The notes under the pieces are model-generated. The model saw only the letters and a list, made by a program, of their open reading frames with translations, was not told where the DNA came from and did not search any database. 64,000 nucleotides of DNA, taken from Mactra quadrangularis. Taxonomy: Eukaryota > Mollusca > Bivalvia > Venerida > Mactridae. Shown in pieces: positions 11,413 through 22,986 of this stretch. The translations under genes were made by a program, and so were the position numbers. Location of the stretch: NCBI GenBank assembly GCA_025267735.1, contig CM046303.1, forward strand, positions 29,426,380-29,490,379, in the 5' to 3' direction. Numbering within the stretch: position 1 is the stretch's first letter; every line of letters starts with the position of its first letter.

Positions 11413-12140
11413 GCTATAGTTGTAGATCACATAACTATAGAGCCTCTTTATAAAAATATTTTTTAGCTCACCTGAGCTAGCTCATGGTGAACTTTTCAGA
11501 TCATTGAATGTTCGTCTTCCGTCCACAATTGTTTGTGAACACTCTAGTGGTTACATTTTAGGCTCATTTCTTTGCAAACTTTGTGAGGATGCTTGTCTAG
11601 GTGATTGCTCGGATGAGTTCGATTATGGGTCATCTTGGATGAAAAACTAGGTTACAGGAGCTAAAAATAGAAAAACATTGTTAACACTGTAGTGGCTACT
11701 GTTTTAATTGAAATATCATGGAAATTGGTCTGAAAGATTGTTTTGTTGATTTCTAGGTCAAGTTCGAATATGGGTTACTTGGAGTCTAAAACTAGGTAAC
11801 ACAGTCCAAGTATGGAAAAACTTGTGAACACTCCAGTGGTCACATTTTTTACTCAATTGTCATCGAACTTAGTTGGGATGTTTGTCTAGATAATTGCTTG
11901 GACGAGTTCGAAGATTGGTCATCTTAGATGAGAAACTAGGTAATTGGAGCTAAAAAAAGAAGTCTTGTTAAACTCTAGTGGCTATCTTTTTTATCCAAAT
12001 ACCGGATCTTGGAAATTGGTCAGATCATTTGTTTTGCTGTTTTTTAGGTCAGGTTTGAATTTGGTCACATGGGTTCAAAAACTAGGTCTAACATCCCAAA
12101 TTTGGAAGAATTGTGTGAACACTCTAGTGATCATATTTTT

Positions 12141-12724
12141 GTACTCAGTAGGGCTGCAACGATTCGATTCGATACATCGAAACTCGACTGCGACGGCGGC
12201 GATTCGATTTCGATTCGGGACCCACGAATTTCGATTCGATACTGACCTTTAAACGTATCTACATAAGTTATAATCATAAAAGCAAAAGGGCACCTAAAAG
12301 ACACTGACTCCCCGCAACGGTTATTTCCCTTTATTAAATCAAGTAGCAAGGCGTTATCTGCAGTATATTAAGAGCTGCTTATTCTGATACAATTTATGTT
12401 TCATGTTGTATATATAGATATGTTTTAGTTGATATTACATTAATGATACATTTTCGTGACCTTTATATTCGTACCCAGTCCATTTCGTACTTAAAGAAGC
12501 AATCTTAATTTAGCAGATTTTCGGGTTTCATGTGAATTTAATTTACGTAACACTTTTGTTTTATCAATAATAAATAGTTTTACTCTCAAATAAATGTATA
12601 AATGCATATTTAGAGTAAATTATTCTAATAGATGAATCGAATCGAAAAAAATCGAATCGAAAGAAAAAATATCGAATCGCATCGAATCGACTTTCCGGTA
12701 AATCGTTGCAGCTCTAGTACTCAG
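12141..12724 (+). mobile_element. hAT-type MITE, copy 1, with perfect 8-bp target duplication
   Basis: GTACTCAG flanks the element on both sides (12141-12148 and 12717-12724), an 8-bp duplication typical of hAT transposons. The element proper (12149-12716) starts TAGGGCTGCAACGATTCGAT and ends CGTTGCAGCTCTA, which is complementary. Both subterminal regions are packed with CGATTCGATT/AATCGAATCG words. It encodes no transposase. It sits inside the family D element, in sequence that is otherwise continuous. Confidence 0.92.
12307..12354 (-). repeat. Partial copy of short block J inside the hAT MITE
   Basis: ACTCCCCGCAACGGTTATTT then CCCTTTATTAAATCAAGTAG is the reverse complement of most of the block at 40723-40800, also found at 59664-59745. 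Only the part up to the GCAAGGCG region is kept; the ACGTCA segment and the second arm are lost. The hAT copy at 22141-22664 lacks it. Confidence 0.6.
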
Positions 12725-12819
12725 CTGTCTTCAAACTTGGTCAGGATGCTTGTCTTGGTAACTATTCAGATAAGTTTGAACATGGGTTATCTTGGATGAA
12801 AAACTAGGCCACAGAGCCT

Positions 12820-15800
12820 AACAAGAGCTCCGCTGGGCGGGGCATTATACGCCCGTGTGCAGTCCATGCTGTGTTCTATCTCATATAAAGTCGCTGTGAC
12901 CTTGACCAATGACCCGGGGATCTCAGAATAGGTCCCATTCTTAACAGGAGGGCTATCCAAAGCAAAGATTTTGAGAACCTAGGTACAGCCATGGTTGATT
13001 TATCACCGACACAAAGTTTTCCCATACAAACTTCCAGTGACCTTGACCCTGGGGCCTCAGAACCAAAAGTTCTCGCCCTTGACCCAAAGAGTATTGATAC
13101 ATAAAATTTGGTGATCTTAGGTAAAGTTGGTTGTTGGACAAGGTTTTTCCTCATGATTTTTCTTTTGACTTTAACACAGGGACCTAAAACCAAAGGGGCA
13201 TATGCTAGACATTAAGGCTACCCTTAAATAAGATTTGGAAAACCTACAATGTAGGTACAATTATTATTGAGTTACTGTCCGGAAAATGTTTCAATATGAA
13301 TTAAGTCCCTGTGACCTTGACTTTTGTCCCTGGGGTTTCCAAATCAAAAGAGAACATCAAATACCAAAGAGCTATCAACACATTACATCTTGACAAATGG
13401 GCTGATCCACATAAAATTTGGTTAACCTAGGTACAATCATTGTTTAGTTATTGTCCGGACAAGGATTGTCCATATGATGCCCCTGTGACCTAGATCTTTG
13501 ACCCAGTTTTGACCCAAAACCAATTGGGAACATCCTTAACACATGGGCTACCCTCACATAAAATTTGGTGAACTAAATTCATTTTACTTATTAAATATAG
13601 CATTATTTCCATGATTTGCCATTTTGACTTTGTTAACATATTGATTGAACATTTGAAATCTCTGCTTGGTAATTTGATATCTTCTGGATGATGGTTTAAA
13701 CTTGACCCAGGGGCCCCAAAATCAATAGGGAACATCCTTGACACATGGGCTACTCTCACATGAAATTTGGTGAACTTAAGTGCAGTCATTGTTGATTTAC
13801 TACACGGACAATGTTTTTCAATATGATGCCCCTGTGACCTTGACCTTTGACCCAGGAGCCCTAAAACCAATAGGACATAACCATGACACATGGGCTACTC
13901 TCACAAAAAATTTAGTGAACCTAGGTGCATTGGTTGTTCAGTTATTGTCTGGACAAAGTTTTTCCATATGATGCCTCTGTGACCTTGACCTTTGGGTCTG
14001 GGGCCCCAAAACCTATTGGGAACATCCTTGACACAAGGGCTACATTCACATCAAATTTTATGAACCTAGGTACAGTCCTTGTTGAGTTATTGTCAAAACA
14101 AGGTTTTTCAATATGATGCCTCTGTGACCTTGACCTTTGACCCAGGAGCCCCAAAACCAAAAGGGCATATCCTTGACACAAGGGCTACCCTCACATAGAA
14201 TTTGATGAACCTAGGTAAATTGGTGGTTCAGTTATTGCCTGGACAAAAGTTTCATTGTTTGCCATTTTGACTTTATAAACATATTGATAGAACATATGAA
14301 GTCACTGCTTGGTATTTTGATATCTTCTGGTTGAAGGTTTATACTTGACCCTGTTTCCCCAAAACTGATAAGGCACATCCTTGACACATGGGCTACTGTC
14401 ACATGAAATTTGGTGAACTTAGGTACAGTCATTGTTGAGTAATTACCCAGACAACGTTTTTCAATATGATGCCCCTGTGACCTTGACCTTTGACCAAGGC
14501 GCCTCAAAATCAATAGGGCATAACCTTGACACATGGGCTACTTTCACATAAAATTTAGTGAACCTAAGTACATTGGTTGTTCAGTTATTGTCTGGACAAG
14601 GTTTTTCCATATGATGCCTCTGTGACCTTGACCTTTGGGTCTGGGGCCCAAAAACCTATTGGGAACATCCTTGACAAAAGGGCTACCTTCACATAAAATT
14701 TTGTGAACCTAGGTACAGTAGTTGATGAGTTATTGTCCAAACAAGGATTTTCAATATGATGCCCCTGTGACCTTGACCTTTGACCCAGGAGCCTCAAAAC
14801 CAATAGGGCATAACCTTTACCCAAGGGCTACCCTCACATAAAATTTGGAGAACCTAGGTACATTGGTGGTTCAGTTATTGTCTGGACAAGTGTTTCAATG
14901 TTTGCCGTTTTGACTTTATAAACATATTGATAGAACATTTGAAGTCACAGCTTGGTAATTTGATATCTTCTGGTTTAAGATTTAAACTTAACCCTGTTTT
15001 CCCAAAACTGATAAGGTACATCCTTGACACATGGGCTACTCTCACATGAAATTTGGTGAACCTAGGTACAGTCATTGTTGAGTTATTACACGGACAATGT
15101 TTTTCAATATGATGCCACTGTGACCTTGAACTTTGACCCAGGGGCTCCAAAATCAGTAAGGCATATTCTTGACACATGGGGTACTCTTACATAAAATTTG
15201 GTGAACCTAGGTACATTGGTGTTTCAGTTATTGTCTGGACAAAGTTTTTCCATATAATGCCCCTGTGACCTTGACCTTTGAACCTGGGGCCCCATAAACC
15301 TATAGGGCACATCTTTGACACATGGGCTACTCTTACATAAAATTTGGTGAACCTAGGTACAGGCGTTGTTGAGTTATGGTCCGGACAAGGTTTTTCGATT
15401 TGATGTCCCAGTGACCTTGACCTCTGACCCAGGGGCCCCAAAACCGATTGGGAACATCCTTGACACATGGGCTTCTCTCACATAAAATTTGGTGAACCTA
15501 GGAAGATTGGTTGTTAAGTTATTGTCAGGACAAGTTTTTTCCCCATATGATGCCACTGTGACCTTGACCTTTCATGCAGGGGCCCCAAAACCAATAGGGA
15601 ACATCTTTGACACATGGGCTACTCTTACATTAAATTTGGTGAACTTAGGTACATTGGTGGTTCAGTTATTGTCCGGACAAGTTTTACCTATTTTAAATCC
15701 CAGTGACCTTGACCTTTAACCCTGGGGTCTCAAAATCAATAGGGAACCTCCTTTACCCAAGGGCTATCCACACATAAAATTTTAGGAACCTAGGTATATC

Positions 15801-15912
15801 CTTTCTTGAGTTATCATCCGGACAAGCAATTGTCCACGGACGGACAGACGGACAGACGGACAGACGGACAACATCATAACATAATACGACCTTTTTTTTA
15901 AAACGGGCGTAT
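12820..15912 (+). mobile_element. Family A element, copy A2, nested in D
   Basis: Same 5' and 3' ends as A1: AACAAGAGCTCCGCTGGGCG at 12820, and CGGGCGTAT ending at 15912 before AAAAA. The monomers form a higher-order repeat of about 645 bp: three monomers of about 145 bp plus one of about 208 bp, which carries TTTGCCATTTTGACTTTATA or similar near 13615, 14258 and 14905. Long stretches are nearly identical to A3. The (GGACAGAC)n tract lies at about 15836-15870. Non-coding. Confidence 0.88.
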
Positions 15913-16412
15913 AAAAATGGGAAATATTGTTTAAATGCATGTGGCGTGTTTTTCCTCCAAATAACCTGGAAACTGGTCTGAAAGTTTGTTCAGATGATTC
16001 CAAGGTCAGGTATAAATATGGATTACCTGGGGTCAAAACTAGGTCACTCAGTCCAAATATGGAAAAAGTCTGTGAACAATTTTTACTCATTTGTCATCAA
16101 ACTTGGTCAGGATGCTTGTCTAGGTAATTGCTTGGATGAGTTCGAACATGAGTCATCTTGGATGAAAAACTACTTCACAGGAGCTAAAGGTTAAATACCA
16201 CTTAAAACATCTGTCTGACAGGCAGATGTTAGGACTAATGAATCAGATTCCCATACAGGTCACCTTCCTATACAAAGCCAACATTTTAAGCATTTGGTGC
16301 GTTGGAAGTGTGATAAACCATTACGAAAATATATCAAACTTACTCTGTTTATGTATGCACCAATAGTACTCAGGTGAGCCATAAAGGGTCATCATGGCCC
16401 TCTTGTTTTATT

Positions 16413-16520
16413 TGTACTGGGTTTAACGCCATGTCAACACAATTTTTAGGCAATTTCTAGGCATTCAGCGCACCTAAACTAGCTTTCCAGGACTCTCATC
16501 TATAACCAGTACTGACCTAC
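16413..16520 (+). repeat. Diverged dispersed repeat K, copy 2
   Basis: TACTGGGTTTAACGCCATGT, CAACACAATTTTTAGG and CCAGGACTCTCATCTATAAC align with 5161-5270 and loosely with 58076-58170. It directly follows the end of family D. Class unknown. Confidence 0.4.
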
Positions 16521-17071
16521 CATTCCACAAGGCCAGAAACTTCTCCATATACCATATTAATGGAAGAAAATTGTCATGATTGTCAAATTTTCATGGAAGT
16601 GTATAACCTTCCCGGATATGATTAGAACCAGTATCTCCTTCAGAACACTAAATTCGAAATCCAGGCCACTACCAACATCGCTAAGGACCCGATTATCAAA
16701 TGTTTAATAATTGAACAATAAACAAAACTATACCTGACTGGTAATTAAATCTTTTCTTGTAAAATGTTTATCAGTGACAAGATCTCTCCAGAAGCTTGCT
16801 TTTATATTAAGTCTTTCCACTGTCTATAAGTAAAAATACATTTATAGAATATTTGATCTGTAATATTAGAATATCAGGAAACACTGAACACAGCAAATCA
16901 CGAGCAATGATTTTGTACAAGGAGAAAGTCTATAGATTCAACAAACTTCTCATACAAAGATACAGTAACACTGTCAACACAAAATAATCCACCATTTTTG
17001 TCAGGGGAACTAACTCTATAAAACACATTTAAACACCATGCTTTAACTCTTTATAGGTTGAGATATGGGTA
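16521..17071. other. Unassigned AT-rich sequence between D and A3
   Basis: No gene, RNA or repeat partner recognised. It reads as ordinary non-coding DNA up to the A3 insertion point. Confidence 0.5.
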
Positions 17072-20000
17072 AACAAGAGCTCCGCTGGGCGGGGCATTAT
17101 ACGCCCGTGTGCAGTCCATGCTGTGTTCTATCTCATATAAAGTCCCTGTGACCTTGACCAATGACCCCAGGATCTCAGAATAGGTCCCATTCTTAACAGG
17201 AGGGCTATCCAAAGCAAAGATTTTGAGAACCTAGGTACAGCCATGGTTGATTTATCACCGACACAAAGTTTTCCCATACAAACTTCCAGTGACTTTGACC
17301 CTGGGGCCTCAGAACCAAAAGTTCTCGCCCTTGACCCAAAGAGTATTGATACATAAAATTTGGTGATCTTAGGTAAAGTTGGTTGTTGGACAAGGTTTTT
17401 CCTCATGATTTTTCTTTTGACTTTAACACAGGGACCTAAAACCAAAGGGGCATATGCTAGACATTAAGGCTACCCTTAAATAAGGTTTGGAAAACCTACA
17501 ATGTAGGTACAATTATTATTGAGTTACTGTCCGGAAAATGTTTCAATATGAATTAAGTCCCTGTGACCTTGACTTTTGTCCCTGGGGTTTCCAAATCAAA
17601 AGAGAACATCAAATACCAAAGAGCTATCAACACATTACATCTTGACAAATGGGCTGATCCACATAAAATTTGGTTAACCTAGGTACAATCATTGTTTAGT
17701 TATTGTCCGAACAAGGATTGTCCATATGATGCCCCTGTGACCTAGATCTTTGACCCAGTTTTGACCCAAAACCAATTGGGAACATCCTTAACACATGGGC
17801 TACCCTCACATAAAATTTGGTGAACTAAATTCATTTTACTTATTAAATATAGCATTATTTCCATGGTCTGCCATTTTGACTTTGTTAACATATTGATTGA
17901 ACATTTGAAGTCTCTGCTTGGTAATTTGATATCTTCTGGATGATGGTTTAAACTAATCAATAGGGAACATCCTTGACACATGGGCTACTCTCACATGAAA
18001 TTTGGTGAACTTAAGTGCAGTCATTGTTGATTTACTACACATACAATGTTTTTCAATATGATGCCCCTGTGACCTTGACCTTTGACCCAGGGGCCCTAAA
18101 ACCAATAGGACATAACCATGACACATGGGCTACTCTCCTAAAAAAATTTAGTGAACCTAGGTACATTGGTTGTTCAGTTATTGTCTGGACAAGGTTTTTC
18201 CATATGATGCCTCTGTGTCCTTGACCTTTGGATCTGGGGCCCCAAAACCTATTGGGAACATCCTTAACACAAGGGCTACATTCACATAAAATTTTATGAA
18301 CCTAGGTACAGTCCTTGTTGAGTTATTGTCCAAACAAGGTTTTTCAATATGATGCCTCTGTGACCTTGACCTTTGACCCAGGAGCCCCAAAACCAAAAGG
18401 GCATATCCTTGACACAAGGGCTACCCTCACATAGACTTTAATGAACCTAGGTAAATTGGTGGTTCAGTTATTGCCTGGACAAAAGTTTAATTGTTTGCCA
18501 TTTTGACTTTATAAACATATTGATAGAACATATGAAGTCACTGCTTGGTAATTTGATATCTTCTGGTTGAAGGTTTATACTTGACCCTGTTTCCCCAAAA
18601 CTGATAAGGCACATCCTTGACACATGGTCTACTGTCACATGAAATTAGGTGAACTTAGGTACAGTCATTGCTGAGTAATTACCCAGACAATGTTTTTCAA
18701 TGTGATGCCCCTGTGACCTTGACCTTTGACAAAGGCGCCCCAAAACCAATAGGGCATAACCTTGACACATGGGCTACTTTCATATAAAATTTAGTGAACC
18801 TAGGTACATTGGTTGTTCAGTTATTGTCTGGACAAGGTTTTTCCATATGATGCCTCTGTGACCTTGACCTTTGGGTCTGGGGCCCAAAAACCTATTGGGA
18901 ACATCCTTGACAAAAGGGCTACCCTGACATAAAATTTTGTGAATCTAGGTACAGTAGTTGATGAGTTATTGCCCAAACAAGGATTTTCAATATGATGCCC
19001 CTGTGACCTTGACCTTTGACCCAGGAGCCCCAAAACCAATAGGGCATAACCTTTACCCAAGGGCTACCCTCACATAAAATTTGGAGAACCAAGGTACATT
19101 GGTGGTTCAGTTATTGTCTGGACAAGTGTTTCATTGTTTGCCGTTTTGACTTTATAAACATATTGATAGAACATTTGAAGTCACAGCTTGGTAATTTGAT
19201 ATCTTCTGGTTTAAGATTTAAACTTAATCCTGTTTTCCCAAAACTGATAAGGTACATCCTTGACACATGGGCTACTCTCACATGAAATTTGGTGAACTTT
19301 GGTACAATCATTGTTGAGTAATTATCCAGACAATGTTTTTCAATATGATGCCCCTGTGACCTTGACCTTTGACCAAGGTGCCCCAAAACCAATAGGGCAT
19401 AACCTTGACACATGGGCTACTTTCATGCCAAATTTAGTGAACCTAGGTACATTGGTTGTTCAGTTATTGCCTGGACAAGGTTTTTCCATATGATCCCTCT
19501 GTAACCTTGACCTTTGGGTCTGGGGCCCAAAAACCTATTGGGAACATCCTTGACACAAGGGCTACCTTCACATAAAATTTTGTGAACCTAGGTACAGTAG
19601 TTGATGAGTTATTGTCCAAACAAGGATTTTCAATATGATGCCTCTGTGACCTTGACCTTTAACCCAGGAGCCCCAAAACCAATAGGGCATAACCTTTACC
19701 CAAGGGCTACCCTCACATAAAATTTGGAGAACCTAGGTACATTGGTGGTTCAGTTATTGTCTGGACAAGTGTTTCATTGTTTGCCGTTTTGACTTCATAA
19801 ACATATTGATAGAACATTTGAAGTCACAGCTTGGTAATTTGATATCTTCTGGTTTAAGATTTAAACTTAACCCTGTTTTCCCAAAACTGATAAGGTACAT
19901 CCTTGACACATGGGCTACTCTCACATGAAATTTGGTGAACCTAGGTACAGTCATTAGTGAGTTCTTACCCGGACAATGTTTTTCAATTTGATGCCACTGT

Positions 20001-20815
20001 GACCTTGACCTTTGACCCAGGGGCCCCAAAATCAATAGTGCATATCCTTGACACATGGGCTACTCTCACATGAAATTTGGTGAACCTAGGTACATTGGTC
20101 TTTCATTTATTGTCCGGACAAAGTTTTTCCATATAATGCCCCTGTGACCTTGACCTTTGAACCTGGGGCCCCATAAACCTGTAGGGCGCATCTTTGACAC
20201 ATGGGCTACTCTTACATAAAATTTGGTGAACCTAGGTACAGGCGCTGTTGAGTTGTGGTCCGGACAAGGTTTTTCAATTTGATGTCCCTGTGACCTTGAC
20301 CTTTGACCCAGGGGCCCCAAAACCAATTGGGAACATCCTTGACACATGGGCTTCTCTCACATAAAATTTGGTGATCCTAGGTAGATTGGTTGTTAAGTTA
20401 TTGTCAGGACAAGTTTTTTTCCCATATGATGCCACTGTGACCTTGACCTTTGACGCAGGGGCCCCAAAACCGATAGGGAACATCTTTGACACATGGGCTA
20501 CTCTTACATTAAATTTGGTGAACTTAGGTACATTGGTGGTTCAGTTATTGTCCGGACAAGTTTTACCTATTTTAAGTCCCAGTGACCTTGACCTTTAACC
20601 CTGGGGTCTCAAAATCAATAGGGAACCTCCTCCACCCAAGGGCTATCAACACATAAAATTTGAGGAACCTAGGTTCATCCTTTCTTGAGTTATCATCCGG
20701 ACAAGCAATTGTCCACGGACGGACAGACGGACAGACGGACAGACGGCCAGACGGACAGACGGACAGACGGACAACAGCATAACATAATACGACCGTTTTT
20801 TCAAAACGGGCGTAT
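17072..20815 (+). mobile_element. Family A element, copy A3
   Basis: Starts AACAAGAGCTCCGCTGGGCG at 17072 and ends ACGGGCGTAT at 20815, before AAAAATGG. It is the A2 arrangement with one extra higher-order unit: long monomers occur near 17870, 18490, 19140 and 19790. Its length exceeds A2 by about 650 bp, one unit. The terminal (GGACAGAC)n tract at about 20716-20774 is the longest of the four. Its flanks differ from those of A2, so it is a separate insertion rather than a segmental copy. Confidence 0.88.
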
Positions 20816-21559
20816 AAAAATGGCTATTTTTCACATTAACGCACTAGGGCTATATCAAGATGCTCTTATTTCATGACTGATTGACTGACAGTATGTAACG
20901 TGGCAAAGTTATTACGTAGGTGCAGGGCTCGACATTAACCATTGTCCGACTGTCCGGGACAAGTGAAACCAAGGTCCGGACAAGTCATTTAGAAAGCCGG
21001 TTGTCCGACGGGACAAGTAGTTTGGGATATTGAAAAGCATGTCTTAACCCATTCTGTATGAATGTAACTATTGCGTAACTATATTGCTGCTCTCTATTAC
21101 GAGTGCCGCTAATATGCGTCCACTAAACTTCAATCGATTCGCCGACGGACTTGTATTTGTGTCGTAAAATATGAACCTCTGATCGCCGCGTGACGCATAT
21201 ATCCGTCATGTGTATGCAGACGATCTTTACATCGATAAGCGTAGCGATAAGCACAGCGGGTGAAGATAAGATGATTTGGTGTTAGATAGAGCAAGTTGTT
21301 ATTAACAATTTAAACCAAGGTCACTGTCTGGAAATTAATTCGTGCTATTTTAACAATTAATTTATTCTGCACAAATATTTTAATTTCAAAATGTTTTTTT
21401 TATATTTTAATTTGTAACACTTCCATTCAAGTGCAATTGTTGGTAAATCAGAATTGACAAATTGTAGCGTTTCTTTTATTACACACCGCTTCCTTTGTTT
21501 AACATGGGTTAATATATTTCGGAATCACCTAGTAAAACAAAAGATTTGACGAGAGCGAG

Positions 21560-21621
21560 TTGTTCTTTTTCACGTGAGCGAGTTGATATTTAGATATCAA
21601 CCCGGCCACGTGAAAAAGAAA
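21560..21621. repeat. Foldback with CACGTG arms
   Basis: TTCTTTTTCACGTG and CACGTGAAAAAGAA are complementary arms around GTTGATATTTAGATATCAAC, itself a near-perfect inverted repeat. The arm tips contain CACGTG (E-box) palindromes. It could form a cruciform. There is no evidence that it is used as a regulatory site. Confidence 0.6.
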
Positions 21622-22132
21622 AACCTGCCCTCGTGAAATTTTAAGTTGTGTATTCAATGGAGCGCAGTCTTCAAGTTAATTTAGAATTTAAAATAAACAC
21701 GAACTGCTTAATTTTGAAAGATTGTCTTTACTAACAAAACTTATTGTATTTTTATGAAACGTTTATTTCAAAACTTAAATCTCTTCGGAAATATGTACAG
21801 AACTTAGGATTTATTCGAAAGAAATGAATATGTTGTATGTATTCATGTAATGATTTAATAGCGACATTAACCACCTACAATACTTCCAATTCTGGCTCAT
21901 TGACTTACAATATTACTACCTAACTAAATATAATTAAGAATAAGTAAACATGTAAGATAATACTGTCCATAAATATTTCCAACATGTTAAGGCGTAAAAT
22001 TGCGTAATTTACCGAAAATGAGAAGATGGCATTGAATATATCAGCTTGAATAAAAATTAAACAATACAATGAATCAAGAAACTTATTCATGCATTTATTG
22101 TTAATTAACAAATATTATTTACTGTCACGGAT

Positions 22133-22672
22133 GCTAAAATTAGGGCTGCAACGATTCGATTCGATACATCGAAACTCGATTGCAAGGGTGCCGATTCGAT
22201 TTCGATTCGGGACCCGCGAGTTTCGATTCGATACTGACTTTTAAAAGTGTCTACATAAGTTAAATGTTAGTTTATTCAAATTTAAATAGTTTTGCATGCA
22301 CAGTGTATGTTTAACTAATATGTACAATAGTATACCAAGAACTGCATCTTTCTACAACTTATGATCCATGCTGTCTTTACTTTTTAAGTCGATAAAACAT
22401 TAGTAATACATTTTCGCGACCTTTACATTCGTACCCAATCCATTTCGTACTTTAATAAAGCAAATATAAAAAAATATCAGATATTCGAGTTTCGTGTTAT
22501 CCAATTTTAGTAACACTTTTATTTAAATAATATTATTTAGTTTGAAGCTCAAATATGTGTATAAATGCATATTTGTAGTAAATTGTATTTATAAAAGAAT
22601 CGAATCGAAAAAAAAAGTATCGAATCGCATCGAATCGACTTTCCGGTGAATCGTTGCAGCACTAGCTAAAAT
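22133..22672 (+). mobile_element. hAT-type MITE, copy 2, with perfect 8-bp target duplication
   Basis: GCTAAAAT flanks both sides (22133-22140 and 22665-22672). The element (22141-22664) begins TAGGGCTGCAACGATTCGAT and ends CGTTGCAGCACTA, matching the copy at 12149 over both ends and in the ATTCGTACCCA.TCCATTTCG interior. The block J piece present in copy 1 is missing here. Non-autonomous. Confidence 0.92.
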
Positions 22673-22833
22673 ATATAATCAAATCACGCTAGTCATCTGT
22701 TAATTAACAGTTTCAAATTCACTAAATGCTCGTAAGAGAAAAAGATGCACTCGAAACAAATTTGTTGTAAAAATGTAGTCCATGACCAATTTATGTACAC
22801 GTGTAACTAATCACTTGAATCGTTGTGTAAGTC

Positions 22834-22986
22834 GGATATTAACCTCGTGCTACGGATTTTCTGCGTTAAAACAACCTGGCCTTGGACTTCTCAAAGTCCT
22901 CAAACGCTTTGCGTTTTCGGATTTTCACGAGAAGTCAGTGGCCAGGTTGTTCTAACTCAGAAAACCCTCGCACTCAGTTAATATCC
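22834..22986. repeat. Long foldback hairpin
   Basis: Arms 22834-22881 and 22940-22986 are complementary over about 47 bp with few mismatches. The left arm begins GGATATTAACCTCGTGC and ends ACAACCTGGCC; the right arm begins GGCCAGGTTGTTC and ends GTTAATATCC. A second smaller pair (GACTTCTC / GAGAAGTC) lies inside. It is probably a small foldback transposon within the CAGGGCTC element. Confidence 0.75.

Larger units (their letters stand above)
11465..16407 (-). mobile_element. Family D element, interrupted by a hAT MITE and by A2
   Basis: Read on the minus strand it starts AACAAGA (16407-16401), then a stem-loop AGGG-C-CAT-G-ATG-A-CCCT, then GCTCACCTGAGT. It ends CTCAGGTGAGCT (11476-11465) followed by an A run. 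These are the same ends as families A, B, C, E and F. The body consists of units of about 289 bp, made of two related halves of about 145 bp (for example GATGCTTGTCTAGG near 11588 and again near 11877). It is split by the hAT MITE at 12149-12716 and by A2 at 12820-15912. Sequence outside those insertions joins sensibly. Near the minus-strand 3' end GGACGGAAGACG is visible (11513-11524). Non-coding. Confidence 0.78.

Noticed and set aside
12177..12252. CGATTCGATT-rich tract as a regulatory site cluster
   Set aside because: It is the subterminal repeat of the hAT MITE and occurs equally at both ends of both copies; transposase binding explains it.
8567..20598. Dozens of similar minus-strand open frames (MCQGYALLVLG.LGQRSRSQ type) as a protein family
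   Set aside because: They are translations of the family A monomer. The period of about 145 bp is not a multiple of 3, so the frame changes with every monomer. Plus-strand frames of equal length also occur, and changes do not favour third codon positions.
20716..20774. (GGACAGAC)n as telomeric or centromeric repeat
   Set aside because: It is a short tract at a fixed place near the 3' end of family A elements, present in each copy.
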